From NCBI GenBank assembly GCA_050010535.1, contig JBEKKT010000025.1, positions 1 through 18,975 of the forward strand: a stretch of DNA of 18,975 bases, given 5' to 3'. The notes beneath the pieces were generated by a model. That model did no database searches. It was given only the letters and a program-made list of their open reading frames with translations, and was not told the origin of the DNA. How positions within the stretch are numbered: position 1 is the first letter of the stretch; each line of letters starts with the position of its first letter. Source of the DNA: JAJRAG01 sp050010535 (lineage in GTDB: Archaea; Thermoplasmatota; Thermoplasmata; Methanomassiliicoccales; JACIVX01). Made by a program: the position numbers and the translations under genes. Positions 8,258-14,765 of this stretch are shown piece by piece.

Positions 8258-8265
8258 AATATAAA
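8258..8265 (-). promoter_or_regulatory. TATA box of rfcL
   Basis: TTTATATT on the minus strand, centred 28 bp from ATG 8234. With no Shine-Dalgarno sequence before the start, this points to a leaderless rfcL transcript. Confidence 0.55.
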
Positions 8266-8266
8266 T

Positions 8267-8701
8267 GTGTCCGCCACGCCAGCGAATACCCACGAGTAAT
8301 CTCTGAATAGAAACGATTGTTTCTCACTCCCTTCTTGTCTCCACGTGGTCGCGTGATTAGTCGGCCCAGTTGTACAAGGCGTTTATTAGCTCAATAGATA
8401 TCAATATTATTGCAAATTGTATAGCAGATAGCTAGATTGCCGGTGCATGAGACAATGCGACAGAGAGACGAATACTAACCTTCTAGCGGTTTCCTGCCTT
8501 GCTCAACCGAGTCCACTTTTCAGGCTCGTGTGGTTCCAAAGAGTCAAACGCTATAGCAATGTTGTCCCAGGAGTCTACAACACATATTAGTTATGCTGTA
8601 ATCGTAATTCCAGTAATAAATAAATGTTCAAGCTTATCGGACCGCTAGAATGGATCGATTGTTCTTGATAACTTATGATCGTCTGTCACTGAACGTCTAC
8701 T
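8267..8701. other. Gene-free stretch between rfcL and the ribbon-helix-helix gene
   Basis: No ORF of normal size, tRNA or strong hairpin was seen. A 30-codon minus-strand frame at about 8490-8582 reads protein-like (DSWDNIAIAFDSLEP) and ends in TAG. It has no start codon of its own and may be debris. Confidence 0.4.
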
Positions 8702-8851
8702 TCACTTCTTATTGGGATGTTCAAGATCTTTCTCTTCATACATTTCGCACAGCTCCGAAAGGAACTGGTCGTACGTCTTCCTGAACTTCAGCTTGTAGAG
8801 CCTGTCTCGAGTATCGGGCGAAACCTGTATGCTTGTTTTCTCGATCTTCAT
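8702..8851 (-). CDS. Small ribbon-helix-helix-like (antitoxin-type) protein
   Basis: A 49-residue protein beginning MKIEKTSIQVSPDTRDRLY. The pattern of a short beta strand (TSIQVS), a helix (PDTRDRLYKLKF) and a second helix (TYDQFLSELCEMYEE) resembles the small archaeal ribbon-helix-helix or VapB-type proteins that bind DNA as dimers and often repress their own promoter. The frame continues upstream to 8926, but ATG 8851 is preceded by AGGGGG with a 6-nt spacer and gives the compact domain. No toxin gene is adjacent: the next gene downstream is rfcL, more than 450 bp away. The AT-rich repeat cluster directly upstream is a plausible operator. It could equally be a copy-number or recombinase regulator of the island. 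Confidence 0.6.
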   Translation of the reverse strand: MKIEKTSIQVSPDTRDRLYKLKFRKTYDQFLSELCEMYEEKDLEHPNKK

Positions 8852-8902
8852 GATGAACCCCCTAGTCCGTCCATAAACCATATCTATAGACGTATGTGAA
8901 AT

Positions 8903-9045
8903 ATGTTTATCATGTATGTATATCATATGATGTATTTAATCGTTATTATATCAAAGTATAATATGCTGTATAGCATCCTAACTATATTGATACATCAAAG
9001 TATATGCTACAACATACATATCCATTACCACAACATACATGATAA
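8903..9045. repeat. AT-rich cluster of direct and inverted repeats (operator or iteron-like)
   Basis: Within about 140 bp: ATCAAAGTATA at 8950-8960 and 8994-9004, each followed within 3 nt by TGCT; ACAACATACAT at 9009-9019 and 9030-9040, exactly 21 bp (two helical turns) apart; TCATGTATGT at 8910-8919 inverted as ACATACATGA at 9033-9042; the perfect palindrome ATCATATGAT at 8922-8931; and ATGCT-GTAT-AGCAT at 8963-8976. The cluster is upstream of the ribbon-helix-helix gene and downstream of the recombinases. Helically phased repeats suggest protein binding, for example autoregulation, a recombination accessory site or a plasmid-type origin. The function is inferred. Confidence 0.55.
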
Positions 9046-9163
9046 TGATTGATATATAGAAAACCATAGCGTGATGAATCTATTTGTACATTTTAGTCAA
9101 CGACGGTCTCCCGTATATCAACTTGGAAACCCGCTTTCTAGCTCAAGAAAGGCAGAAGATCAC

Positions 9164-9328
9164 TCAAAAACGGGCAATTTCGGAAATAGAGCGTTCTACA
9201 ACATCCGAGAACCTCTTGCACTTGTTCCTGATCAATCGATTGAAGCCGATGCGTTCGTGAACCTGCGAGAGGTCAGCTCGACAGCGGGACAGACAACCCT
9301 TGTCACAGAAGTACTGTCGACCTTCGTT
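9164..9328 (-). pseudogene. In-frame continuation of the second recombinase beyond its TAG stop
   Basis: Directly after the TAG at 9329-9331 the same frame stays open for 54 codons to a TGA and reads like the rest of a serine-recombinase zinc ribbon and coiled coil: EGRQYFCDKGCLSRCRADL, then helical, Arg/Lys-rich sequence. The expected first Cys pair before the TAG (C-x-x-C-G then MA) reads TSRGTEEMA, with both cysteines missing. Loss of those ligands together with a stop favours gene decay. Decoding of TAG as an amino acid is the alternative. Confidence 0.5.
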
Positions 9329-10177
9329 CTAAGAATGTGCCATCTCTTCGGTCCCGCGGCTCGTGGGCAGACTGAAAGCGACTATACCCTTTTGGCTCTT
9401 AATCCTGCCTGCAACGATCTCCTGCGTCTTGTTGAACTCTTCGATGGTCACAGCTGCTTCGTGACCACTCGGAATCAGAAATCCGTCCCATCTGACGTAT
9501 CCTGCATATATCGGATTGTGAAGAACACGGCTGATGGACCAAATTGACCACCGATTCCCTCTCCGCGTGTTTAATCCTTCGTCGTTCAGCAATCTAGCAA
9601 TATCCCACATCTTTTCACCCTGAAGATACCTACGGAAGATATCCTTCACGACGATGATCTCTTCCTCTGTCCTGACCAACCCCCCATCTTTGAATATATA
9701 TCCGAAAGGAGGACAGAACCCTAGAAGCCCCTCCCCAGACTCAGCCTTCTGAGCCATGCCCATATAGGTCCTCTCACCAATTTGCTCGCTCTCGAGCTGG
9801 GCGATTCTCTGAATGATATCAACGACAAATCGACCAACGGCGGTGGATGTGTCCAGAGACTCGTTCATACTCATAAACTTCTTTCCCAACTTCTCCAGAT
9901 TCTCCATCATTATCATGAAGTTCTTGCTGTTGCGGTGAATGCGATCCATCTTCATTACAAGAATCATATCCCATCTTTCATTCTGTTCCATCATTCTTTG
10001 ATAGGCTGGCCTTCTGGTATCCCTTCCACTGAATCCGTCATCAATGTAGATCTCGGTGATTTCCCAACCTTGGGACTCGCAGTATGCGGTAAGCCTTTCT
10101 CTCTGGGCCTCTAGTGAGAAACCCTCCCTGGCTTGGTCCTCGGTGGAGACTCTCGTGTACACGGCAGCTCTAACCAA
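9329..10177 (-). CDS. Serine recombinase 2 (resolvase plus recombinase domains), C-terminally truncated
   Basis: A 282-residue serine recombinase, which cuts and rejoins DNA at attachment sites through a phosphoserine link. The catalytic domain has YTRVSTEDQ with nucleophile Ser11, DDGFSGRDTRRPAYQRM, and KMDRIHRN with the conserved Arg, followed by the long helix DIIQRIAQLESEQIGE. The recombinase (DNA-binding) domain spans about 145-250 (GLLGFCPPFGY, then SRVLHNPIYAGYVRWDG). Large serine integrases continue through a zinc ribbon and coiled coil to about 450-600 residues; here TAG interrupts the frame. I chose TTG 10177, 8 bp inside the upstream gene's end, with GGGG 9 nt before it; TTG 10195 is possible. 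It is a close paralogue of the upstream recombinase. Confidence 0.85.
   Translation of the reverse strand: MVRAAVYTRVSTEDQAREGFSLEAQRERLTAYCESQGWEITEIYIDDGFSGRDTRRPAYQRMMEQNERWDMILVMKMDRIHRNSKNFMIMMENLEKLGKKFMSMNESLDTSTAVGRFVVDIIQRIAQLESEQIGERTYMGMAQKAESGEGLLGFCPPFGYIFKDGGLVRTEEEIIVVKDIFRRYLQGEKMWDIARLLNDEGLNTRRGNRWSIWSISRVLHNPIYAGYVRWDGFLIPSGHEAAVTIEEFNKTQEIVAGRIKSQKGIVAFSLPTSRGTEEMAHS
9921..9949. repeat. 29-bp exact direct repeat, copy 1 (in recombinase 2)
   Basis: Identical to 10756-10784. It encodes the catalytic-domain stretch around MDRIHRNSKN in both recombinases. Perfect identity over 29 bp between otherwise diverged genes suggests local gene conversion or a fairly recent duplication. 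Confidence 0.8.
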
Positions 10178-11009
10178 CTGCTTCAACCCCTTCAAGATTC
10201 AGTCTTCGACAGATGGAACGCGTATCAGCATTCTTCGAACGGTTCTCCATCATTGTCTGGACGGTATTGAATGTCTCGACGGAGACGACTGGTTTGTGAA
10301 CAGCTTTCTTGACTATGCCATCCCACCTGACGAACCCGCAGTAGAGGGGATTCCTAAGAATGTGCGATACGGTCTCCTTCTTCCACTTGCATCCTTTCTT
10401 CGTGCTTAATCCCATTGAATTCAATGAATCAGCAATTTGTTGCAGGCTGTAGCCAGATACATACAGGTCATATGTTTCACGGACGATATCTAGCTCGGAT
10501 TCTACAGGCGCGAGTCCAGTGCTGTCGAACGAATAGCCATAAGGATGTCCAAATCCCAGGTAACCCTTCCCCTTTCTTGCTTTCTGAATCATTCCCATCT
10601 TGACTCGTTCGCCAATCTGTTCGCTCTCGAGTTGGGCAATCCTCTGGATGATATCCATTACGAACCGCCCTATTGCCGTGGTGGTATCGAAAGCTTCCTG
10701 GGTTGAATTGAACTCTTTCCCCCAGTCTTTCAGGTCATCCATCATGGTTGCGAAATTCTTGCTGTTGCGGTGAATGCGATCCATTTTCAGGACGACGAGC
10801 ACGTCCCATTTGTCCCGTTCTTCCATCATTCTTTGATAAGCAGGTCGTCTCACATCCCGTCCACTGGCACCACTGTCAACATACTCCCCACCAACGCTCC
10901 AGCCTCTAGCCCTGCAATAGGAGTTGAGCCGTTTCATTTGAGCAGGTATGCTGAACCCTTCGTTAGCCTGATCTTCCGTAGAGACTCTAGCATAGAGAGC
11001 TGCGCGCAA
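10170..11009 (-). CDS. Serine recombinase 1 (resolvase plus recombinase domains), lacking the zinc ribbon
   Basis: A 279-residue serine recombinase. The catalytic domain carries YARVSTEDQ with Ser10, VDSGASGRDVRRPAYQRM, and KMDRIHRN (Arg78, Arg81), then the long helix DIIQRIAQLESEQIGERV. A recombinase domain follows at about 150-250 (GYLGFGHPYGY, then SHILRNPLYCGFVRWDG). It ends soon after VETFNTVQTMMENR, just where larger relatives begin their zinc ribbon. The TTG start at 11009 has GGGGTGA 7 nt upstream. The stop is TAG, overlapping the start of recombinase 2 by 8 bp, which suggests translational coupling and that the pair is one transcription unit. It could be a naturally short pair acting together or a truncated duplicate. 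Confidence 0.85.
   Translation of the reverse strand: MRAALYARVSTEDQANEGFSIPAQMKRLNSYCRARGWSVGGEYVDSGASGRDVRRPAYQRMMEERDKWDVLVVLKMDRIHRNSKNFATMMDDLKDWGKEFNSTQEAFDTTTAIGRFVMDIIQRIAQLESEQIGERVKMGMIQKARKGKGYLGFGHPYGYSFDSTGLAPVESELDIVRETYDLYVSGYSLQQIADSLNSMGLSTKKGCKWKKETVSHILRNPLYCGFVRWDGIVKKAVHKPVVSVETFNTVQTMMENRSKNADTRSICRRLNLEGVEAVG
10756..10784. repeat. 29-bp exact direct repeat, copy 2 (in recombinase 1)
   Basis: Identical to 9921-9949, 835 bp apart. Homologous recombination between the copies would fuse the two recombinase genes into one in-frame chimera. Confidence 0.8.
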
Positions 11010-11075
11010 GTCAGATTCACCCCAGTCAGTAGCTATCGGACGGCCGGGAGTTGCACCCCATCCACATTATCATCA

Positions 11076-11117
11076 GACAATTGTCAGACATATCCTGCAG
11101 ATTCATATATAAATCTG
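11076..11117. promoter_or_regulatory. Palindromes and TATA-like element upstream of the recombinase pair
   Basis: GACAATTGTC at 11076-11085 is a perfect 10-bp palindrome. A 20-bp imperfect palindrome at 11098-11117 has CAGATT and AATCTG arms around a TATATA core, and on the minus strand it includes TTTATATA, a TATA-like box. This would give the recombinase transcript a leader of roughly 75 nt. A repressor or the recombinases themselves could bind here. Function inferred. Confidence 0.4.
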
Positions 11118-11250
11118 TCGTAATCATTGCTCAGAAAGGGACAATCAATCATACAGCGTTTTTAGTCTAGGTTATCTCATTACTAGATTATAATTACAAT
11201 CTATGTACTTAAAACAACATTAAATAAGATCGCCATGATGCGTGAGCCAA

Positions 11251-11676
11251 ATGAGTCTACGCGAGGACTTGAGTCATAGAGTTGCCGAATTGAAGGAAGA
11301 ATTCGGCGACCTGGTAGACGAAACAACTCTCGAGAGAATCGCTTTAGATGAGAAGGGGCTGCTAATGACGAACAAAAAGAGTATATCAGAGCTGAGGGAT
11401 CGAGAAGAAGCTTCCCTTGAAGTCAAGATCAAGAAGATACTGAATGCTAGGGAATTCAGGAAGAGAGACGGAGGTATAGGTCGCGTCAGGAATCTAGATA
11501 TCGAGGATGAAACCGGGAGTTGCAGACTTGTATTGTGGGATGATGATGTCGACATGCCCGAGAAACTAGGCCTCAAGGAGAATGCTGGTCTGAGGTTGGT
11601 CAACTGCTACGTCAAACACACTGATTTCGGGTTGGACGTCTCGAAAGGGAGAAAGGGCAAGATCGAACCTGTGTGA
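11251..11676 (+). CDS. Single OB-fold, RPA-like nucleic-acid-binding protein
   Basis: A 141-residue protein with a helical N-terminus (1-50) and one OB fold (about 55-135): SLEVKIKKILNAREFRKRDGGIGRVRNLDIEDETGSC is followed by RLVLWDDD and LRLVNCYVK, the strand pattern of archaeal replication protein A domains. There is no zinc finger and only one OB fold, so it is a small RPA-like or accessory ssDNA-binding protein and not a full RPA large subunit. I chose ATG 11251; an in-frame GTG at 11242 is possible, and the GTGAG there may serve as the ribosome site. It lies next to the accessory island and converges on the small secreted-protein frame, with 14 bp between them. Confidence 0.75.
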   Translation: MSLREDLSHRVAELKEEFGDLVDETTLERIALDEKGLLMTNKKSISELRDREEASLEVKIKKILNAREFRKRDGGIGRVRNLDIEDETGSCRLVLWDDDVDMPEKLGLKENAGLRLVNCYVKHTDFGLDVSKGRKGKIEPV

Positions 11677-11690
11677 AAGCAAAGGGCGCA

Positions 11691-11885
11691 TCAATTAGCT
11701 TCCGCAACGATACGGTTGGATCTCGCCATAGCGCCCATGTCAGCTTCCTTGCCCATGGCCCACTTGTCACCTTCGTGCTAGACCGACACGTCGGCCGCGG
11801 CAGAGACCACTAGTGAGGCGAGCAAGACGCCAGCGAGCAATAGCGCGATGTCAAAAGACGTCGCCAACGCAACAGTCCTTCTCAT
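11691..11885 (-). pseudogene. Small secreted-protein frame interrupted by one in-frame TAG
   Basis: ATG 11885 has a strong ribosome site, GGAGGG, 5 nt upstream. It encodes MRRTVALATS, then a hydrophobic signal-peptide core (IALLLAGVLLASLVV) and a signal-peptidase-like SAAA-DV. TAG follows at 11778-11780 after 35 codons. The frame then stays open for 28 codons of ordinary-looking sequence (HEGDKWAMGKEADMGAMARS) to a TGA. It could be the remnant of a larger secreted protein, a 35-residue peptide, or a 64-residue protein with TAG decoded as pyrrolysine. The thermosome gene nearby ends naturally in TAG, so TAG is certainly also a stop here. I do not recognise the family. Confidence 0.45.
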
Positions 11886-12082
11886 TCCATCCCTCCAGTT
11901 ACGTGCTGGAATCACATTTGTTGCTGGGTATTAGAAGATCTCGAGAAGATTATAGGCTGCTGGCTCCTTCCAATACTTGGCCTGCAAGTCCATGTCTGAA
12001 ATGCCACAGCAATACAGGACAAAAGAGGAAAAACGATAAGATGTTTGTGAAAGGGTTTGATCGAGACCTTCGCTCGATTCAC
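11886..12082. other. Spacer downstream of the thermosome gene
   Basis: It holds the thermosome terminator and the upstream region of the small secreted-protein frame, including CCTATAATC on the minus strand about 60 bp before its ATG. No other gene is seen. Confidence 0.4.
12021..12078 (-). terminator. Hairpin and T-tracts after the thermosome gene
   Basis: On the minus strand, a 6-bp stem ATCGAG/CTCGAT (12060-12065 with 12073-12078, 7-nt loop) lies just after the TAG, followed about 25 nt later by T5 and T4 tracts (12029-12033, 12021-12024). Archaeal termination depends mainly on such U-tracts, which FttA recognises. Confidence 0.5.
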
Positions 12083-13753
12083 CTACATCATGCCTGGCAT
12101 CCCGCCGGGCCCACCACCGGGCATGCCGCCTTCTCCGCCAGGGGGTCCCATCGGGGCGCCTCTCTTCGCGGCAATGACGTCGTCGATCCTTAGGATCATG
12201 CTCGCGACCTCGGTTGCCGATTTGACTGCCTGAGTCTTGACCCTGAGGGGTTCGATGACATCCTCCTTCAACATGTTCTTCGGATCAACGCTGCTAAGAT
12301 CAACGCCGTAGTACTTCGCGTCGGCACCCTTCCCTTCATGGGCACTCTTTAGATGTATGATCACATCGATTGCGTCCAACCCGGCATTCTGCGCCAAAGT
12401 CCAGGGAACGATCTCCATCGCCTCAGCGAATGCCTCGATCGCCAGCTGTTCCCTTCCACCGACGCTAGCTGCGTAGTCCCTCAGCCTGAGGGACAGCTCG
12501 ATCTCGGAGGAACCTCCGCCTGCTATCGCCTTTCCGTCCTCGAGAGTGACGCCGACGACTCTCAGGGCATCGTGAAGCGACCGCTCGACCTCGTCGATCA
12601 CATGCTCGGTGCCACCGCGGATGACTATCGAAACCGCCTTCGGACTCTTGCAGCCGGTGATGAACGTCATGTTGTCATCGCCAACCTTCTTCTCCTCGAC
12701 GCTCTCGGCGCATCCTAAATCACTCGATTCGAGCTGGTCCAAGTTCCCGACGATGCTCGCACCTGTGGCCTTGGAAATCTTCTCGATGTCGGACTCCTTG
12801 AGCCTTCGGGCGGCGAATATGCCTTCCTTGGCAAGGTAGTGCTGCACAAGGTCATCTACGCCCTTCTGGCAGAACACGACGTTTGCGCCAACGCTCTTGA
12901 TCTTCTCGACCTTCTTCTTCAGGGTCGCTTCCTCTTCATCGAGGAACTTCTGCATGGCCATTGGGTCACTGATCTGGATCTTTGCCTCGACCTCGGTCTT
13001 CTTAATCTCGAGGGCGACGCTGAGCACGGCGATCTTCGCGTTCTTAACGACTCGGGGCATCCTCGGGTGGACACGCTCTTTGTCGACGACGATACCCTTA
13101 ATCATCTGGGTATCAGAAATCGCGCCACCGATCCGCTTCTCAACCTTGATGTTGTCCACGTCAACGAAGGTCTTGCCATCCCTCTTTTCCGCGACGGACT
13201 TCACCGCGTCCACTGCGAGGTTCGCAAGGTACTCCTTCTGACCGCCGACGCTCTTGCCAGTCATTGCGGTCCTCGCGACCGTTTTCAACATCTCGTTGTC
13301 CTTTGCGGTCACGTCCAGAGCTATGCTTTCCAGGATCTTGACGGCCTCTGCAGCTGCCATCCTGAAACCGTTCACGATGATCGTGGGATGCACGTTCTGC
13401 TCGATAAGGGCCTCCGATTTCTTCAGCAACTCGCCCGCCACTATGACTGCCGTCGTCGTCCCGTCGCCGCACTCGGCGTCCTGAGTCTTGGCTACCTCAA
13501 CGAGCATCTTAGCAGCTGGGTGCTGTACGTCGATCTCCTTCAAAATCGTTACCCCGTCATTCGTTATCACAACGTCTCCCATCGAGTCCACGAGCATTTT
13601 GTCCATGCCCTTTGGCCCGAGGGTCGAGCGCACAGAATCAGCAACTGCCCTGGCGGCGGCGATGTTGTTCGCCGTCGCCTCCTTGTCCTTGCTTCGCTCT
13701 GTGCCCTCTCTCAGCACGATAATTGGCTGACCTTGTCCCATAGAATATGCCAT
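12083..13753 (-). CDS. thsA: Thermosome subunit (group II chaperonin)
   Basis: A 556-residue ATP-driven chaperonin that forms the double-ring archaeal thermosome and folds cytosolic proteins. Diagnostic motifs are QGQPIIVLREGT near the N-terminus, STLGPKGMDKMLVDS (43-57), VITNDGVTILKE and GDGTTT (96-101, nucleotide binding), then IAGGGSSEIELSLRL in the equatorial domain. The C-terminal Gly/Met-rich tail (GGMPGGGPGGMPGMM) is typical. ATG 13753 has a strong AGGAGGT with a 7-nt spacer, and a TATA box 41-49 bp upstream. The stop is TAG. Length is normal. Alpha or beta assignment cannot be made from one copy, so the symbol is provisional. Confidence 0.95.
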   Translation of the reverse strand: MAYSMGQGQPIIVLREGTERSKDKEATANNIAAARAVADSVRSTLGPKGMDKMLVDSMGDVVITNDGVTILKEIDVQHPAAKMLVEVAKTQDAECGDGTTTAVIVAGELLKKSEALIEQNVHPTIIVNGFRMAAAEAVKILESIALDVTAKDNEMLKTVARTAMTGKSVGGQKEYLANLAVDAVKSVAEKRDGKTFVDVDNIKVEKRIGGAISDTQMIKGIVVDKERVHPRMPRVVKNAKIAVLSVALEIKKTEVEAKIQISDPMAMQKFLDEEEATLKKKVEKIKSVGANVVFCQKGVDDLVQHYLAKEGIFAARRLKESDIEKISKATGASIVGNLDQLESSDLGCAESVEEKKVGDDNMTFITGCKSPKAVSIVIRGGTEHVIDEVERSLHDALRVVGVTLEDGKAIAGGGSSEIELSLRLRDYAASVGGREQLAIEAFAEAMEIVPWTLAQNAGLDAIDVIIHLKSAHEGKGADAKYYGVDLSSVDPKNMLKEDVIEPLRVKTQAVKSATEVASMILRIDDVIAAKRGAPMGPPGGEGGMPGGGPGGMPGMM

Positions 13754-13793
13754 TCGTCAGACCTCCTCTTTTGGGCTCGGTATTTTAGTGCTT

Positions 13794-13802
13794 CTATATA
13801 AA
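13794..13802 (-). promoter_or_regulatory. TATA box of the thermosome gene
   Basis: TTTATATAG on the minus strand, predicting initiation near 13772 and a leader of about 20 nt that contains the AGGAGGT ribosome site. Confidence 0.65.
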
Positions 13803-13904
13803 CATTCCCAATTTGGATGGATGAACGCCTCGCAGATAGCAACCTTACCCTAGCGAACTGCGAGTGCGAACTGAACGAACATCGAGGGCCCTGGGTCTTC
13901 CCGA

Positions 13905-14765
13905 TCAGAAGGTCGATTCGAATATCAGGCCAGCATTTTCGGTGAGCTCCCGAATCCTTTGTTTGACGCTCCTGAAATATGAGGGAGACAGGACCCTCGA
14001 ATCGAACTTACTCCTCAACTCATCGTCTCCGAACATATCCAGCCTGCGAATCCTGTCGAGCATCCCAGGACGCAGTCTCAGCCTGTCCACCATGATCCTT
14101 CCCGTCCCAGTTTCCACTATCTCCGAGACAAGTCTGTCCAGTCCGGTGTCCGATACGAGAGGGATTATCGGAGCGACGAGCGCGTACGTCTTGATTCCCT
14201 TCGCGTTCATCTCTGCCAACGCACACAGTCTTCTTGACGGAGGCGACGCAAGGGGTTCGAACTCCGCAGCCAGGCTATCGTCTCTTGCCGTTACCGTCAT
14301 CCCAACCTCCACCTTGGAAGACCCAACGAGCAAAGGTATGTCCCTCAGAACGAGGTCCGACTTCGTGAGAATGCTGACCTGCACGTCCGACTTGAGAAGC
14401 TCTGCTAGACATCTTCGGGTCAGCAACAAGGTTCTTTCAGCCGCTTGATAAGGATCCGTGACAGTTCCGATCCCGACGACGCCTTTCTTCTCCCTCAGTT
14501 CTCTGGCTATAAGGCTCGGCAGGTTGACCTTGGCGTTGACCCACTTGCCCCATTCGTGGGGCGCAACCCTGAGAACGTAGGGAGCATAACAGTAGACGCA
14601 GCCGTGCGCGCACCCTTCGTAGGGATTGAGAGCGTAGTCGAGCCCGGGCAACCGAGATCTGGACAGGGCTGTCTTGCACTTGACCTCTTTCGCCTTGACG
14701 GTCTTCTTGTAGGCCGAACCCTGTCGAATCACTGCCCCGTCGGAGTATGAGAACAGATCACGCAT
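13905..14765 (-). CDS. SPL-like radical SAM protein (SplB/Rv2578c family)
   Basis: A 286-residue radical SAM protein. NPYEGCAHGCVYCYAPY places the 4Fe-4S cysteines at 52, 56 and 59 (C-x3-C-x2-C), with the Asn-Pro-Tyr-x-Gly-Cys context typical of spore photoproduct lyase relatives. GTVTDPYQAAER and LTKSDLVLRDI follow, as in that family. It has no extra N-terminal domain. True spore photoproduct lyase repairs a thymine dimer; the many non-sporulating relatives, including this one, have no proven substrate. The start overlaps the nre stop by 8 bp (ATGCGTGA), so the two are translated from one message, which suggests a DNA-repair role by association. Confidence 0.88.
   Translation of the reverse strand: MRDLFSYSDGAVIRQGSAYKKTVKAKEVKCKTALSRSRLPGLDYALNPYEGCAHGCVYCYAPYVLRVAPHEWGKWVNAKVNLPSLIARELREKKGVVGIGTVTDPYQAAERTLLLTRRCLAELLKSDVQVSILTKSDLVLRDIPLLVGSSKVEVGMTVTARDDSLAAEFEPLASPPSRRLCALAEMNAKGIKTYALVAPIIPLVSDTGLDRLVSEIVETGTGRIMVDRLRLRPGMLDRIRRLDMFGDDELRSKFDSRVLSPSYFRSVKQRIRELTENAGLIFESTF

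Larger units (their letters stand above)
8267..11240. mobile_element. Accessory island: remnant of an integrated element with serine recombinases
   Basis: About 3 kb between two replication genes (rfcL and the OB-fold gene) holds only a ribbon-helix-helix-like protein, AT-rich repeats and two serine recombinases. Its AT content and non-housekeeping content differ from both flanks. Recombinases plus a small DNA-binding regulator are typical of an integrated element. I could not find flanking direct repeats that would define its ends; serine integrases use very short core sites, so that absence is not informative. The limits given are the neighbouring gene borders, not measured ends. Confidence 0.4.

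Noticed and set aside
8380..8440. TTAGCTCAAT resembling a tRNA D-arm
   Set aside because: No acceptor stem, anticodon arm or T-arm can be built around it.
8702..8926. A toxin-antitoxin pair at the ribbon-helix-helix gene
   Set aside because: No toxin-like ORF lies on either side. The adjoining stretches hold only repeats and gene-free sequence, so only an orphan antitoxin-type protein is supported.
9071..9547. A 158-codon plus-strand frame
   Set aside because: It is antisense to the recombinase 2 C-terminus and its read-through extension, which have clear family motifs on the other strand.
9329..13753. A genetic code in which every TAG means pyrrolysine
   Set aside because: The thermosome gene ends in TAG exactly after its normal GGMPGMM tail, and recombinase 1 ends in TAG at the junction with recombinase 2. 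TAG is therefore a working stop, and only dual use remains possible.
12839..13801. A 320-codon plus-strand frame opposite the thermosome gene
   Set aside because: It is the antisense shadow of a strongly supported thermosome gene. Its translation is Leu/His/Asp-rich with no family character, and it has no ribosome site.
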